A stretch of 64,000 nt of DNA, from the NCBI GenBank assembly GCA_025618425.1, contig CM046832.1, positions 71,014,187-71,078,186 of the forward strand, given 5' to 3'. This document shows, in pieces, positions 12,354 to 26,194 of this stretch (positions within the stretch are counted from its first letter, which is position 1; every line of letters begins with the position of its first letter). The notes under the pieces are model-generated. The model had not been told where the DNA came from. It searched no databases and saw only the letters and a program-made list of their open reading frames with translations. This DNA is from Heliocidaris tuberculata. Its lineage: Eukaryota; Echinodermata; Echinoidea; Camarodonta; Echinometridae. The position numbers were made by a program, and so were the translations under genes.

Positions 12354-12689
12354 CAGGGATAGATCCAGCTTTTAGCCGTAAGGGGGCCGGTAATTTGAAA
12401 ATCGCGCATCATGAGTATTATTTTCACATCTAGTTCTACTTTTTACTCTTTAATTTGCAGGCATCACAGAACTATTTCACCTTCCCTTACCCCCCCCCCT
12501 CCCCCCTCCCCCCCCCCCTCTCTCTCTCTCTATCTTCTTTTCTCTTCTTTTTCTTCCCTTATTTTCGTTCTGCCCCTTTCCTTCTTTCTTTTCCTTTCTG
12601 TTCTCTTTTCATTTCGCCCTCTCTTTCTCCCTTTTTGTGACCACCAATAGGCATGAAGCTGTTTCTGTCCACATCTGGATCCGCCAATG
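12354..12689. mobile_element. hAT-like MITE
   Basis: The left end CAGGGATAGATCCAG pairs with the right end, whose reverse complement is CATTGGCGGATCCAG. Both are flanked by ATAAAAC (12347-12353 and 12690-12696), consistent with a hAT-type 8-bp target duplication with one mismatch. The interior is pyrimidine-rich low-complexity sequence (C runs, CTCTCT). It has no coding capacity. Confidence 0.7.
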
Positions 12690-12697
12690 ATAAAACA

Positions 12698-13837
12698 AGA
12701 AAATAATACAAGAACTTTGTTTTAAGTGCTAAAACAGAATAATAGAAAATTAATCGGAAAAGTATCCATGACTATCCCTTGATCATAATTCGTTGTTTAC
12801 AATATCATACTAATAAATCTTCCCTAATTCGTGTAGATAAGAATAATGAGAACTGTGTCACTTATCACATACATGATATAAAAGTAATGTATTTCGCAGC
12901 AGAAAAAAAAATCCTTGAAAACTATATAGCTATGATCGAAATCAAGAATCGCTTCTTCAGATGATAAAAATCATCACCTCTCATTCAATCACCGACATGA
13001 TAAAGAATGCACATACTAATGATACATTAGAATGATAGTGTAGCTATACCGGTGATTGTTCAGCGAGATACTATCGCGGTATTTCCTTTGACAATGAGTT
13101 GAAATGAAATGCTAATTCCTGTTATAACGTCCGAATACAATTATGATGGAGATTGCAGTCAAGCATTATTTTAACATATTTTGAGGACGAAACGTATGAT
13201 GTAACTGTAACATCCACCCTACAAAAAGAATAGAGGCCTATACAATGTATAATTATGGTTTAGTTTCTCCAGAGTTTGAAATCTAGGAAAGTTAAAATGC
13301 AAGGAATGCTTCAATAGTGAATATTTTTACATTCTTTGTTTTTTCCTTGTTTTTAGTTGATAGAAGCATGTTAATATTTTTTCGAAGTGGAATCGATAGA
13401 GGTGTTTCTATCAAAATATTCTATAATTCAACTTGAAAGCATAAATTTCATAACTGGAGATTTCGTCCCCCGCAGCCGAGATCTTTGGGAATGGAGGCGA
13501 AATCTGCCCCGGCTCTTCAGGGTCAGTCAAAGTAACCTAGCTTTTGTAGGATTTTAGTAATTTCTTTTGTTTGCAGTGGGTGCATCAGACTGAAGGAGAA
13601 TGGATTAAATGTTTTATAATTTTCTTAAGGAACATGTCCCAAAACCCCTACCGCCGGCGTGCCTTCGGTAGCACAGGAACATTTCGCCTCTCGCATCAAC
13701 ACTAACCTACTCAACCTAACGGTGGATGGTATAACATTTTTAATAGCATTTCAAGGGGTATCATCAAGAAGATATTGCTACTTTTTGCATTTCAACAACG
13801 GTATGCTTTTAAAACACAGTGAGAATAATCCTCAATG
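12698..13837. other. Intergenic, nothing supported
   Basis: AT-rich, with no splice-supported exon and no paired terminal repeats recognised. Confidence 0.5.
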
Positions 13838-13932
13838 ACAACAACAACAATAACAACAGCATCAACAGCAACACCACCATAATAACAACAACATCAACAG
13901 CAACAACAACAACAAAACAAAAAACAACAACG

Positions 13933-14017
<85 letters not shown>

Positions 14018-14086
14018 AGACTCCAGTACTACTACTCCTCCTCCTCCTCTTCCTCCTCCTACTACTACTACTGACCGCTGCTGCTG

Positions 14087-14150
<64 letters not shown>

Positions 14151-14198
14151 AACAACTACTACTATAACAACGACGACGACGACGACGACGACGACAAG
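13838..14198. repeat. Compound trinucleotide tract (CAA/CTA/CTC/CTG/CGA)
   Basis: Four or more trinucleotide motifs lie in series: CAA, a long CTA/ACT run (about 13931-14016), CTC, CTG, another ACT run (about 14083-14160) and ACG to 14196. Poly-Thr and poly-Val frames arise on both strands. These are not genes. Confidence 0.95.
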
Positions 14199-14553
14199 AA
14201 ACAATTTGATAGATTATACAGTTTGCAAAATGTCAGTTTGATATTGCCTTAAAACAATCAGTAATCATCGAAATACAATGAATAAAGCTAATAAAATAAG
14301 CAACCCTTTCCGTGGATTTTAGAACAGCCGAGCGTGGTGGAGTCATTATAGGGGTAAGAATCTCGTCTGAAAAGTCTAAAGTTAGTGATGTCTTACCCTA
14401 GGCCCATGCAGAGACAGTACGGTCGGGTTATTCCCGGAGATGACCTTATTCTAATGATCTGTGCTGCTGATGAGTGAGCAGAAAATTGGGGAAATACATT
14501 CAACTCCTAGATGAAATGAACAAGTAGTGGAAGAGTGAAAGAGGAATAGTTTG

Positions 14554-14554
14554 G

Positions 14555-14587
<33 letters not shown>

Positions 14588-14590
14588 GGA
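14554..14590. repeat. (GA)n followed by G run
   Basis: GA dinucleotide run (14554-14577) passing into a 13-nt G run. Confidence 0.9.
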
Positions 14591-15016
14591 GGATGGGTAT
14601 AATAGAGAAGACAGAGATGGGTTCGGGCCAGTAAAATTGTGAAGGTATAAATATATCAGATGCAATATTGTTGATTTGAAGTTGTAAAAACAGAAGTCAA
14701 AAGGAGATATTACCAGGGAGGTGGAAGAGTCCCTGATATTATTTTACGGTGCTTAAAATTCGGTATACAACTGCCACAGGTCCCCGCTTTCTTTGATTAA
14801 GCACTCCATATGATTTCATTTAATTCAATTCAATTCAATTTCAATTTATTGTCCACTTGAAATTTGGAGAAGAAAAAAATTGCTCACATTTTACAAGTAT
14901 ACATATTCAAAATAACTTTACAAACACAAAAAAGTATATCACGACATAAACATTCTTCAGTATTTTTTACTTAAATTAGATGATTATGAAAAGAAAATGA
15001 AGTACATGTCTACATG

Positions 15017-15160
15017 GGCCCTCTTGCATAAAAAGTTGCGTTTAAACGCAATTCAAAAAATTAAACGCACCTTGATTTTCAGCCAATCAGGATCATGTAT
15101 TTGGGACTTGCGTTTAATTTTTTGAGTTGTGATTAAACGCAACTTTTTATGCAAGAGGGC
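15017..15160. mobile_element. 147-bp palindromic MITE, copy 1
   Basis: The arms begin GGCCCTCTTGCATAAAAAGT and end with the inverse. The inside is nearly symmetrical (TTAAACGCAA / TTGCGTTTAA) around a short centre. The same family occurs at 29824-29970, 30359-30505 and 57318-57443. Confidence 0.85.
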
Positions 15161-15483
15161 ACTGATCCGGGAAAATTGCAGAAATAAAAAAGAACCTAAA
15201 AATCAGGTAGCATTTTGATTATTATGTGCGGATAGAATAAGAAACAAAGGAATTGACATCATATGTTACAATCTAATATGTTAAAATATTACGAATAATT
15301 ATTTATCCTACTCTGTTTGTTTCTTTTATATTTTACAATTAAATGATTTTTAAAATTATATATTATTTTATTATTGTCTATTAATACTTTGACAACTCTA
15401 TCTCGTTACGTTAGGTACAGGATTTTTTTTTCCTTTTTTTTTTTTTTTTTTTGTTGCTTCAACTAGCGTGTCATACATTAACT

Positions 15484-15690
15484 ATGGCGAGCGACAACGA
15501 CAGTGATAACACTACAATGCTCCGAGAAATTTTGCATAAAATAACTAATTTGATTGCTACGAAATGCGACCAAAGTATTCCAACAAGTATAAAAAATGGA
15601 CCCGCAATGATTCGTCGGAGCACAAGAGCATTATATGGAGATATCTGTATTCCAGGCGGAGTAGTAAAATTGCATCTTCCAACTGAACAG
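15484..15690 (+). CDS. DALRD3: DALRD3 exon 1
   Basis: 69 codons beginning MASDNDSDNTT and ending LHLPTEQ before GTAATC. It ends in phase 0. An in-frame TTG further upstream (15451) is preceded by a T-rich tract and is less likely as the start. Confidence 0.8.
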
Positions 15691-18600
15691 GTAATCCAGC
15701 ATGTGGGACTGATTTAACTTAACTTGGTGGCTCCCTGACGCTCCGGAGTAGCAATGCAGTGGGCGGACGTCATGGGCATTGCTTGCAGAGCTGAACCCGA
15801 GACAAGTCCTAGTGTGGGGAGTTTGGGCCTGAAACACAAACTGCACTCATTAGATATATTAAAAGAACACGACGATTTGAAAAAGGATTTTCTGGTTGCC
15901 AAGACTGAGGGGCAACCCCATTAAAAGGGAGTAGATCTAACAAGTTAGATCCACTCACACAGTCACGTAGTCACACTTATGCCAGTTATGCGAGGTTATT
16001 GGCTATAGAGAACACTCACACATATGCGAGGTTATTGTATAGAGTATAGGCCTGACAATAGGCTCTGAAATACATGATTGTTGCACAAATGCAATATGGA
16101 TGGTACTAATCAATCGGCCCATGAATGTCGGTGATTATTATTATGACAGATGAAATTGAACCTTTTTTTAAAAAAATAGACTTTTTTTTTTTTTTTTTTG
16201 CTTAATGTTCCTTAATTTGCTTCCTTTTGCTTAATTTTCTTTCAGGCTTCAGTGCCATTAATTTTGAGATAAATAAGGTATCCCAAAGAGCGCCACCTGT
16301 CTGCGCTTGAGAGACATAAGGAAATTTTTTCTGAGAAGCCTTCGTAACATACCTCGACAGGGAATAATTTTCCCGGTATCGCATCGCAATTTGCGACGCA
16401 TTTTCAGCCATTTGCTACGCATTTTTTTTAATGAATCGCAGTTGCTGCGATGCAAACGGAAACATACATGTTTAAGGGCGAACTCATTCACACTTCAGTA
16501 ATGCGAGTGTTATAGCGAAGCGCGAGTGAGTGAATTACTAAGCCAGCTGTAAACACAGCGTAACATGTACGTACTCACACAGACCGCTAAGCTACACACT
16601 CGGGATACACACACAGACCGCAAAGCTACACACTCGGGATATGGCCTGCATGCACACTATACTCCCATCCCAAGCACTGCGCGCAAAGCATACTAGTACT
16701 ACTCACTGCAGTCACTGCAGTCTACTTACTGCAGTCACTCTCTAACCGTGAAGCTAATACACACATACCCCATTGTCACACAAGCACATGGCGCGCTACG
16801 ATCACCTTCTAACCGTGAGTGTTGTTTTGATGCACGTTTCATTGCACAAGTGCAATGACACTGCACATGGGATTAATTATATGCATCGCGATCGCATGTG
16901 CGCGGTACCTGGAGTTGTTGTTTATTGACTTTCGGTACAGTTCGATCGTTTGATAATTTTTAATCAATGCCGTGGGACGGTGAGAATATTCCGAATTTAT
17001 TGTGATTTGTGGATTTTCTATTGGGACATATATGACTGATTTAAGTTAGTGTGAATATGGCTGAAAATGGGCTGAAAATTTGCACTTAAAGTCTTTGTTT
17101 ACATGAGAAAAAAAATTGCTATACAAGTTTATCCAACTGCTATGCAAAAATTATTTTGTATAGCAGTTTTGCTATGCAATTTTTTTGCTGAAAATTATTC
17201 CCTGCTCGAGCAGGTTTGTCAGGATAGTGGTAAAAAAGGGACCGGACTTTAGTAATCTGGCATGATATCATTTATCTCACACGTTTAGTAAAAAAGAAGG
17301 AAAAAAAAAATTTGTGTTAAAATTAAATTGTAACAGTAATTGGCAGTAATAGTCAGAATTTGACTGGTTGCCACTAAAACCAACCAACAACAAAAACAAC
17401 AACAACCTAATCATGAAATCTGTCACCTCTATTCCCGCGTGTGCACTCGCATTGCGTACAAAGTCTGTGGGAGTGGAATGCTGTCACCAGCAGTGACGAA
17501 ATAAACGGCAGTGAATGGAATGGACGTAGATCTGTGTCTCTGTATCGTTCCGTCAGCAATACATGTATGTCGTGTCCTGACACATCCCGCTAACTTTAAA
17601 TTTGTTAGAAATTGTTAAATCTATTGCATATTTAGACCTTAGAGTTAGACAGTATACAAATGCACAAGAATGAGTTCATTATACGATCTATCCGCACTTG
17701 AGTTGAGGCTGTGTGTATCTATCATACAGCTTCAACAAGAGCAGATAGATCATATAATGAACTAATGAAGACATGAATCATTTGTTTTATACAACGAAAC
17801 TCCTAGATCTTTGTTATTTGATTAAAAAGCTAGTCTTTTTAAGATTGGTCCATATCATTATTGATGACAAGTAAATCTCAAGTTTAGTAGGCTTACTCTA
17901 GCGTGCACACAAAGTATAATCGCACTAACCTCTACATGCACCCACGTACAGTGCTACGCGTGTTCTAAGTGCATTTAACTCTACACGCACTGGTGCGCAT
18001 TGCGTACTTAAAACTCATTGGAGAGTACTGTAAACTACTGCACGCTTTTTAATAAAAACATGATAGTTTTTAAAATTGAATCAACTGTGACTGTGCTCAA
18101 CCAATCATTTGATTAGGATCTAGGAGCGAGTTGTATAAATTGTCATATGATAATTCTGATTTTGACTTCTGAAATTGCCTATTAGAACTAAAAATTATGG
18201 AAAGACAACTTACAAAATTTAAAATGGAGGAACTGAATTGTAGGTAAATATTACACCATGTATTCTTTCAAAGAAATAAGAGCCTTTCAGAGTTCAGTCG
18301 GATCTTTCTGACAGTATGAGTTCATGAAGATTAACTTTTTCAAATAAAAATTAATAGTGTTGGGTTGTGGTTTATTTATAATTTTATAAGTGACTCTAAC
18401 TGTTAGAGTCTATTTAATAAAAAAAAAACAAACCCAAAACAACAACACACAAATATTTAAGCAAATTATTATTTGGTATAGTGAAAGAAAAACCTGGAGC
18501 AACTATAGAATACCTGGCACCCCACCACAAAAGCTGACTAGATGTCTGTTAGTTGACTAACACTTTATCAATGAAGCAAGATCTAAAGACTGAAGTTTTT

Positions 18601-21600
18601 AGCCAACAAAAAACATAATCTTAACCCCAAACCTAACCCTAAACTTACACTAACCCTAAAACTAACCCCAAACCTCATCCTATGACTTGGATGTCCATGT
18701 GCATAAACCATATTGCTGGGGTATTCTACATTTATAGTTAATCCAAAAACCTTAGCATTTGTTGCTTTTCCTTAGAGTGTTCATGAAATGCTGGAAGTCT
18801 AAAAGTCAAGTGCCTAAAGGTATAAATGTCTACAATTATATTTTTTTAAAAGATGAATATCACTTTGTATTTGTAGGTATCTTGTCATTCATATGTTGAT
18901 TCTTATTTTTTATCAGAGCAAAAATTATGTTAGAAAGTATCCTGTAATGAGAAAATAATTGTGATCAGGTATGGATAGCATTAGCAGACAACAATTTTGA
19001 TCACCCAAACCTTTCAGAAATTATCTAAGATCTAGATGGGGATTATTTTTTGTTAATTCATCAGATGAAAAGTAAGGTCCTATTTAATTGAAAATATTTT
19101 TTTAAAGTCAAAAGTAAGATGGTCAGTAATTATGTGTGACATTAATTTGAAAAGAACATTCATAATTTAGTCAATCTCAATAACCCTTCAGTCATTTAAA
19201 ATTTTTAGAAAGCTCCCTGTTGTTTTTAGAGTGTTTTAACATCTAGGTATAATCACTTGCATTGCCTCTTTTTGTAGCTCCCATTTTCCAAAAGTATGAA
19301 TGCCCTTCATTGTCCTCTTAATATTGTTTTCAATGTTGAATTAACAGAACTTTGATATTAAAATTTTTAAAAAGGGTAAAATTTGGCTAAGCCTATTTAT
19401 CTGTTTATTTCCTGCTTGACATCTAGCATGTAGAGGAGGTGATTGAGGTAATAATGTCTGCCAGTGAGACATTTGACTTTCCAATCCTTACCTGCTCACC
19501 AGCAGATAATGATTTCATCAGCATAAGACTCCAGAGGACACCTGCTTTCCGCCACGTCATTAGTCATGTTATGAAGGAAGGGAACGGATATGGTCACCAG
19601 CACACCAGGAGAGAGAAAACTGTGCTGCTCAATGTTCCAGAGACGATAAAGAAAGAGAAAGAGGCAGATGGGATCGGGTTGTCTTCCTTGAGGCAACTTC
19701 TTTTAGCTCAACATGTATCTGCTCTTTTAGAAGCGAATGGGTAAGCTGATAGTCTGCATCTCTAGATATAATTCCTCTTGACCAAAAGATAGATGGATGT
19801 ATAAAGTTATGGATTGTATGTAGATGCCAGACACAAACAGTGACCGACATGAGAAGAATCATTACAACTGAACAAAAGTTACTTTTCAATCACTTGGATT
19901 ATTGACCTGGCTCCTGTAACACAAAGCTTAGAACTTGATCATACGATCCATATGATCGATTTATTGATCACATAATCAATTCTTGTACACAGCGATCATT
20001 TGCAAAATAGCAGTCAATCCATAAATAACTTGAATTTTTGTTACAGAACCCTACTCTCCCTGCTTTATAGGGACAAGAATCGAAAACTCCCAAATCACAG
20101 TGGTATTATTTTTAAAATGGCAATGAAAACAATGAGAATGTGCAATGGTATGAAATAGGTATGCCCTCTTTCAGATGCACTTTGGTTCTGATAAGGTGAA
20201 TTTACTAGTGAACCAGGGTTGATTATTTTGTTTGAATGAGGTGTGTTTACACTGAATAGCAGACATTCTGAATACATTCAACGCAATGTATTTCTTTTCA
20301 CAGTTATCAAATTCATCAAGGTCACAATATGAACACAGGGATGTCTTCATCTGCCCTTAACAAAATCCTAGGGAATATCATTCCAGAGGAACCTACCAGC
20401 ATCAGCTATAGGACAACTGAAAGAGATCTACCTCCTGGATTCCTTGATGAACTCTCATCGTCCAAGTATGTTTCCTCTGTAGCTTGCCAGACTGATGAGG
20501 AGAAAGATCATCAGCAGTCACTTGATGGGAGGTCATCTTATCCATGTGACTCAGAGTCATTACAGGAGGGTTTACCCGAACACTGTCGTCTTGATCTTGG
20601 TGCTGTTCTTGAACATCAAAGACTAAGGACAGGAAAAGGAGGATACAGCAAGAACTTGACAGAAGTGCAATGTAAGAACCAATATTACCGTCAAAACTAC
20701 CTCTATGATATAAACAATTCTATTCCGAGTTGTCTATCAATCAGAAGATCAGTGGTTTCGCTCTGCAAGAAGTAAAAACAAATATCACATTCACTAAACC
20801 ACATGTTCTAGTGCTGGACACCTGATCTTTTTTCTTATTTTTTAATCTTTATTACTCAGCTAGTTTACATTTTCACTAAAAATAATTTAGCAGTAGATAT
20901 GATTAATTTGTATTATTGGAAAGTCATTGTTAGTTTGTTTTGAATCTGTAAAATTGTATTTTCTGTAATCAGGACTCAAGATTACTTTTAAAGGGAAAAA
21001 GATTTCTTTTCAGTCAGGCAGATAACCTCAATAACTTCCCTCTCATATCTTTCAAAACTCTTGAAGGAAATCATTTTTGGTCCTAGTAAAGTATATTATT
21101 AATTAAGATTGTCTTTTTCTCCCAGTAACAGACACGAGAAGAGAAGCAAGTCCAGTCTTAAAGCAGTGCATGAACTTAAGGCATGCAGCAGAAGAGATGG
21201 TAAATTACATTCTCAAAGCCACTATGCACCTTACAAATCAACTATGACTAGATTTTGGAAGAAATAAAAAGTGAAAATATAATTTTTTCTTTATTTGGAT
21301 GTGGGAAGGTTGTATCAATAATAGTTCAATCAAAATTGCAGAGTGTGTGACCCTTTTATCTGAGAAAAGTACTGACTGGCTATAAATTGTAGAGATGTCA
21401 ATCAAGTTGCTAGTTGACTTCTAGCCGATTAGACCTATTCTCTTAAAATGCCCTTCAATTTCAATATTTCTATTCATGTGACCAACCAGCACTTAATCAA
21501 GAAAAAATTACGTGTTTAAAATTCCACATTTAAAATCTAGTTTTAGTCTCATCATAAGTTGTGCATTTGATTTTAGCTTTAAACTTTTTACAAAATTTTT

Positions 21601-24600
21601 AGGCATTTAGATAGCCTACATCGGTGACATGGCCTTAAAACTGATGAAAAAAAAGTAATAACTGATTGCATCAAATAGGCTTTATTACTAAAAGTTAGAA
21701 AGCAAGTAAATAACTGTGGTTATTACCCTTTCAAATTTTTATACTATTATTAATTGCTATTTTATTAGTTGTCATAAATATACATTTTTTATTATATTTA
21801 TAAACGTGAAGAATTGAATTGATATGTGTAATTTGTATTTTGACTGAGCATTGTTTGTCTTGGTCCAAAGTATGCAAAGGTTAATTTGCTATGTCTATAA
21901 ATACAGACATATGAGACAGAAAATTAAAGCTTCAAACTTTTTATTGCCTTTGGTCTGTTTTTAGAACTTACAAAGGTCGGATGTATCTCATAAACAAGTG
22001 CAATAAATGAAAATAAATTCCTAGTACCTATTCAATGCAAAACTTGACCCAGATAAAAGTTACTACATATCAAGTTATGATTGTGTATTTTGGCCTGATA
22101 ATTGAGTCATCAAATACTGTTTGAAAGCTCAGGACTGAATTTACCAGGAAGATATATTGCCCTTTCAGTAGATAAATGCTATCAAGGTGTAAATTAAGTA
22201 AAAACAAGTTGGATAGTTAACCCCTTCTCTGTCATGGATGGCAAATTCTGCCCAAGAATTTCAATGTGTACTGTCTGTTTGGACTGAAGAGTACCTAGAT
22301 TTTCTAACCTCAAAAAGAAATAAGTGGGCATGTCTTGTCAAGATTGTTCATTTTAAGAATTGATAATTGATAATAAAAAAAAGAATAACTGATATAACTG
22401 TCATGATATCATTTGTCCTGAATGGCTATCAAATTTTTTACCACATTAAATTGTATCAATACCAAATTAAATTGTATCATTGGTATATTCAAGAGTTGAC
22501 AAAATGCATAGATTATATAATAAGTTTTTATTTCATTAAATGATAGATGATGCCCTTGCTTTCACATCTTGTATTATCACTTTGAGCTACTACACATTAT
22601 ATGACAGAAGAATATTCCTCTGTTTACAAATATATTGTTGCATCCTAATCAAGTTGAGGCTTATTATTTTTGAACTTATTTAGAAGTCATCTGCTGGTCT
22701 GTGCATCCTGCACGTTGTCCCATCTAGCCATGAGTTTATACAGCAGCAGGTGGATCTAACAATGAGGGCGCTTTCTTGGGATGACCGTTACTCAGATCAG
22801 TCTCATCTCTGCTGTGCACCTGTTCAACTGGCTAGAGCTGTCCAGAGCTCTGGCAACAAGAGACAGAAGGAGATGGATGTGGGAGAGTTCTGTGCCATAA
22901 GATATTCACAGATGAGAGAGGCATCAGTGATGAAGTATGGTGACCAAGTGAAAGGTAAAATACTTAAGGGAAAAGTACAATTTTGGTAAAATATATGTGT
23001 GCTCTTAAAAAAGGAAGTATATGAAGACCTCAAATTCACTGGAAGGAGTGTCATTTTCACCGTAACCTGTAATAAACTCAATTAATAGAACCTTTGTGTG
23101 AGTGTATTAATGTCCTAGATCTAAATGTACATGAAGTAGATGTTTTTGCTGAAGTATGAAAAGTATTCTTCCTCTGTTAAAATCAGATAGAAAGCATGGG
23201 CATAATCAAGGCTCCATTTGTTATGGGGCAATTTCAAGGAATTGTTAAAAACAGTTGTCAAGTGACATCATTCATTTGAGGTACTGATGGAATTTTATGT
23301 CTTTGTTTATGGGCCATTTTGAGCACCATTAGGCCCTGGATCCGTGTCAGTCTCAAGCCCTGCTTAGCTCAATAAAGTTCATCTTTTTACTAATGTGTAC
23401 TGCTAAAGAATCCAATGGTACCTTTAAAGGGTGACTAAATTAGAGAGAAAAAAGGTGCTGTTTCCATGTATTTTTGCATTCAAATCACAAATCTGGCAAT
23501 GGATTATCAAAATTATGTCTCGTTTTGGCAAAAAAGGGGGAAAAGTAGAGGTTTGTGACCGTTCCTTAAAACTCGTGAGCTGATTGGCTAATTGACGTCA
23601 CACCCCCAAGTGACGTATGAAGAGTAAGAGGCACAAGATCTGCAGGCTGCGGCAATGTAACATTGTACACACAATGCGGTATTTGACCCCTCTGTTCAAC
23701 GGACAATTTATGAAAAAGGGAAATTAATCAATACAGTCTAAGGAGTGAATAATCATTATCAATATATTTTCTTCAAGATCAGTGAACACTTTTGCCCAAA
23801 TATACAGCTCTTGTTTTGTTTTTTTTAACTTTTCTTTGAACGATGTTCTCATCCATTTGAGCTTGCCGAACGATAGTTTTGCATTGGTCTTAAACGCGTA
23901 CACAGCCGTTTTATGCGTCTGTGCAATGTACTACACATCTTTAGTACGGCAACTATGTTCCCCCTCGCACTAAGCGACTGGTGAACTCTTTTGTTTGGTT
24001 TAATTTGTTTTTACTCTCGCCTTTTTTTACTTCGCTTTACATGTACTACGGTAGTACTGACTTAGATTTTTGGCTGAATTCTTCGAGTAACTTAGAGAGA
24101 TGGATAGTGATCGCGAGTCCGATTTAGAGGACTTTTTTGAGCCAGATACAAACTCTGATTTATCAGATGATTTATCGATCCCGAAAGAGAAGAAGCTCAA
24201 GTGCAGTGGCAAGGGGAATTGGACCATTATGTTTGAACCCCTCGCAGAAGACGCCCCAGGGCATGGTGAAGGAGTCGCGGGGGAAGGGGCCGCAGGTGAA
24301 GCTGCTGCAGCTGCTGGAGAAGAAAAGTGATCACTGCAAATTGTACTCCACTCGCTTGGCCCTTGCCACTCTGCCCGCGTGAGCATACCTTTGCGACCCA
24401 CAATTTCCGTAGATTTTCATCTTTAGGAAAATTATGTACGTAGGCTTACATCATCTTAGGGGTCTTGCTACAGCCCGCAAACACCGATTTGGCATTATTG
24501 ATGAAATTGTGTCCCAAAATCAAAGTTATTGTGAGGAATTAAACACACGAAAATATGCGATGCAAATGGTCGATGCGGTGAATGTCATGCTCGGCACCGG

Positions 24601-26147
24601 GCTGGGCCTGCCGGGATCTGCGGGCGCGCACGGTATATAGGTTGGTGGAATATTTTCCCTTACTTCTCGTACGTCACAGATCATGATCATGATGTCGCTC
24701 GATTGGGTTTTTTTTTAGGGGCGGGGCTTATGACTGTGTAAATCAGCAAAAATGTACTTTTCAAATTATTATGAAATACGACTGAATGCATAAAAATGTG
24801 TATACCGTATTTTCCGGTTTATAAACCGCGGCCGTTTATAAACCGCACCCCCAACTTTTGACACTTGAGTGAGAAAAAAAAAAGGTAATAGATATTTTTG
24901 GGCTCCTGATGACTCCTTCCTACGAAAAATGGGCAATTAATTTTCTATTTTAGTCACCCTTTAAGTTTGTGATATATCAAGTATAATTCAAAGGAATATT
25001 TCTGGGTTATCTGTCAATCATAATATATTTCTATATTATCTTGCAAGTGCATGCATTTCATTGACAAGTAACTGGAATTTAATTGTGACAAATTGTATCT
25101 GATTTTAGTGCAACTCGCTTCCTCTCTTATTAGGTGATTCATGGAACAACATGATCCATTCTCTGACAGCTGCAGGAATCACATTTGACATCCTAGGAAC
25201 GCACTTCAGACATCCAGTGAGTCATACTCATTTAAGTCTTATACAGTGGAAACTCGTTATAAAGAGCTCTGATATAATGAGATTCCTGATATAACAAGGC
25301 AATTTTGCTGGTCCCAGGTCTCTCTGTTCTTTTTATTTTTTTACCCTGATATAAGGAGATTCCTGATGTAAGAAGGTAGTTTTCATGGTCTCAAGGTCCT
25401 TGTTACACAGTGCATGTATGTCCTGTGGTTTAATATCATATTCTGTCACTTAATGTGATCAAGGTACACAGCTTAAAGGAAACTCTACCCTAAGAAATGA
25501 ATGTAGTTATTCTGAGAGATTTATTATATTCTTGTATGTCAATTTGAAAGATTCCCCACCAAAGTGTACAAGAGAGGTATAAATTCAGATATTCTTAACG
25601 TAATGTTTTGAAGTGCGACATGGGTATCTCCAATTTCTTTATAAAATGACTACTAAACGAAGTCGATTAGCTAGTTAACTTATTCAAATTTATGGATGCT
25701 TCCTTCCCAAGTGTCTGTGGTGCTAAAGTATTTCACTCATCTGCTATCTTTTGTACTATAATTGTCAGAACGCATATTGCATAAATTAGTTGTGGCTCTT
25801 GCGGGGTAAAGGTTTCGCATAATTAAAATTGATTTGTCAACTGCTATATTTCATTATTTATAAATAGATGAGTTACGTTTATGTACAACTTCGCCTGGTA
25901 TGTCACATTATTCAGAAAATGGCAGCACCCATGTCATGCTAACAGATCTTACATCATACCAAGAATATCTTCCTTTATATAATTATATATCTCTTGTATA
26001 TTTTTGTAAGGAATATTGTAGATCAATAGGCAGGAACTAAATTCATTTTTCGACATAACTACATTTATTTCTTGGGGTTAGGTTTCCATTAATTTGTAAC
26101 TTAATATGATGAACATTATTGTATATAGGAGAAGGGGAAAACACAGA

Positions 26148-26194
<47 letters not shown>

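Larger units (their letters stand above)
15691..19426 (+). other. DALRD3 intron 1
   Basis: A 3.7-kb intron holding a CAGGGAAT-ended transposon (16358-17204), a pre-miRNA-like hairpin (17673-17763), short local duplications (about 15975-16045 and 16575-16650) and a telomere-like CCCTAA stretch (18620-18680). Confidence 0.7.

Noticed and set aside
13809..14241. Long poly-Val (minus) and poly-Thr (plus) open frames
   Set aside because: They are translations of a trinucleotide microsatellite.
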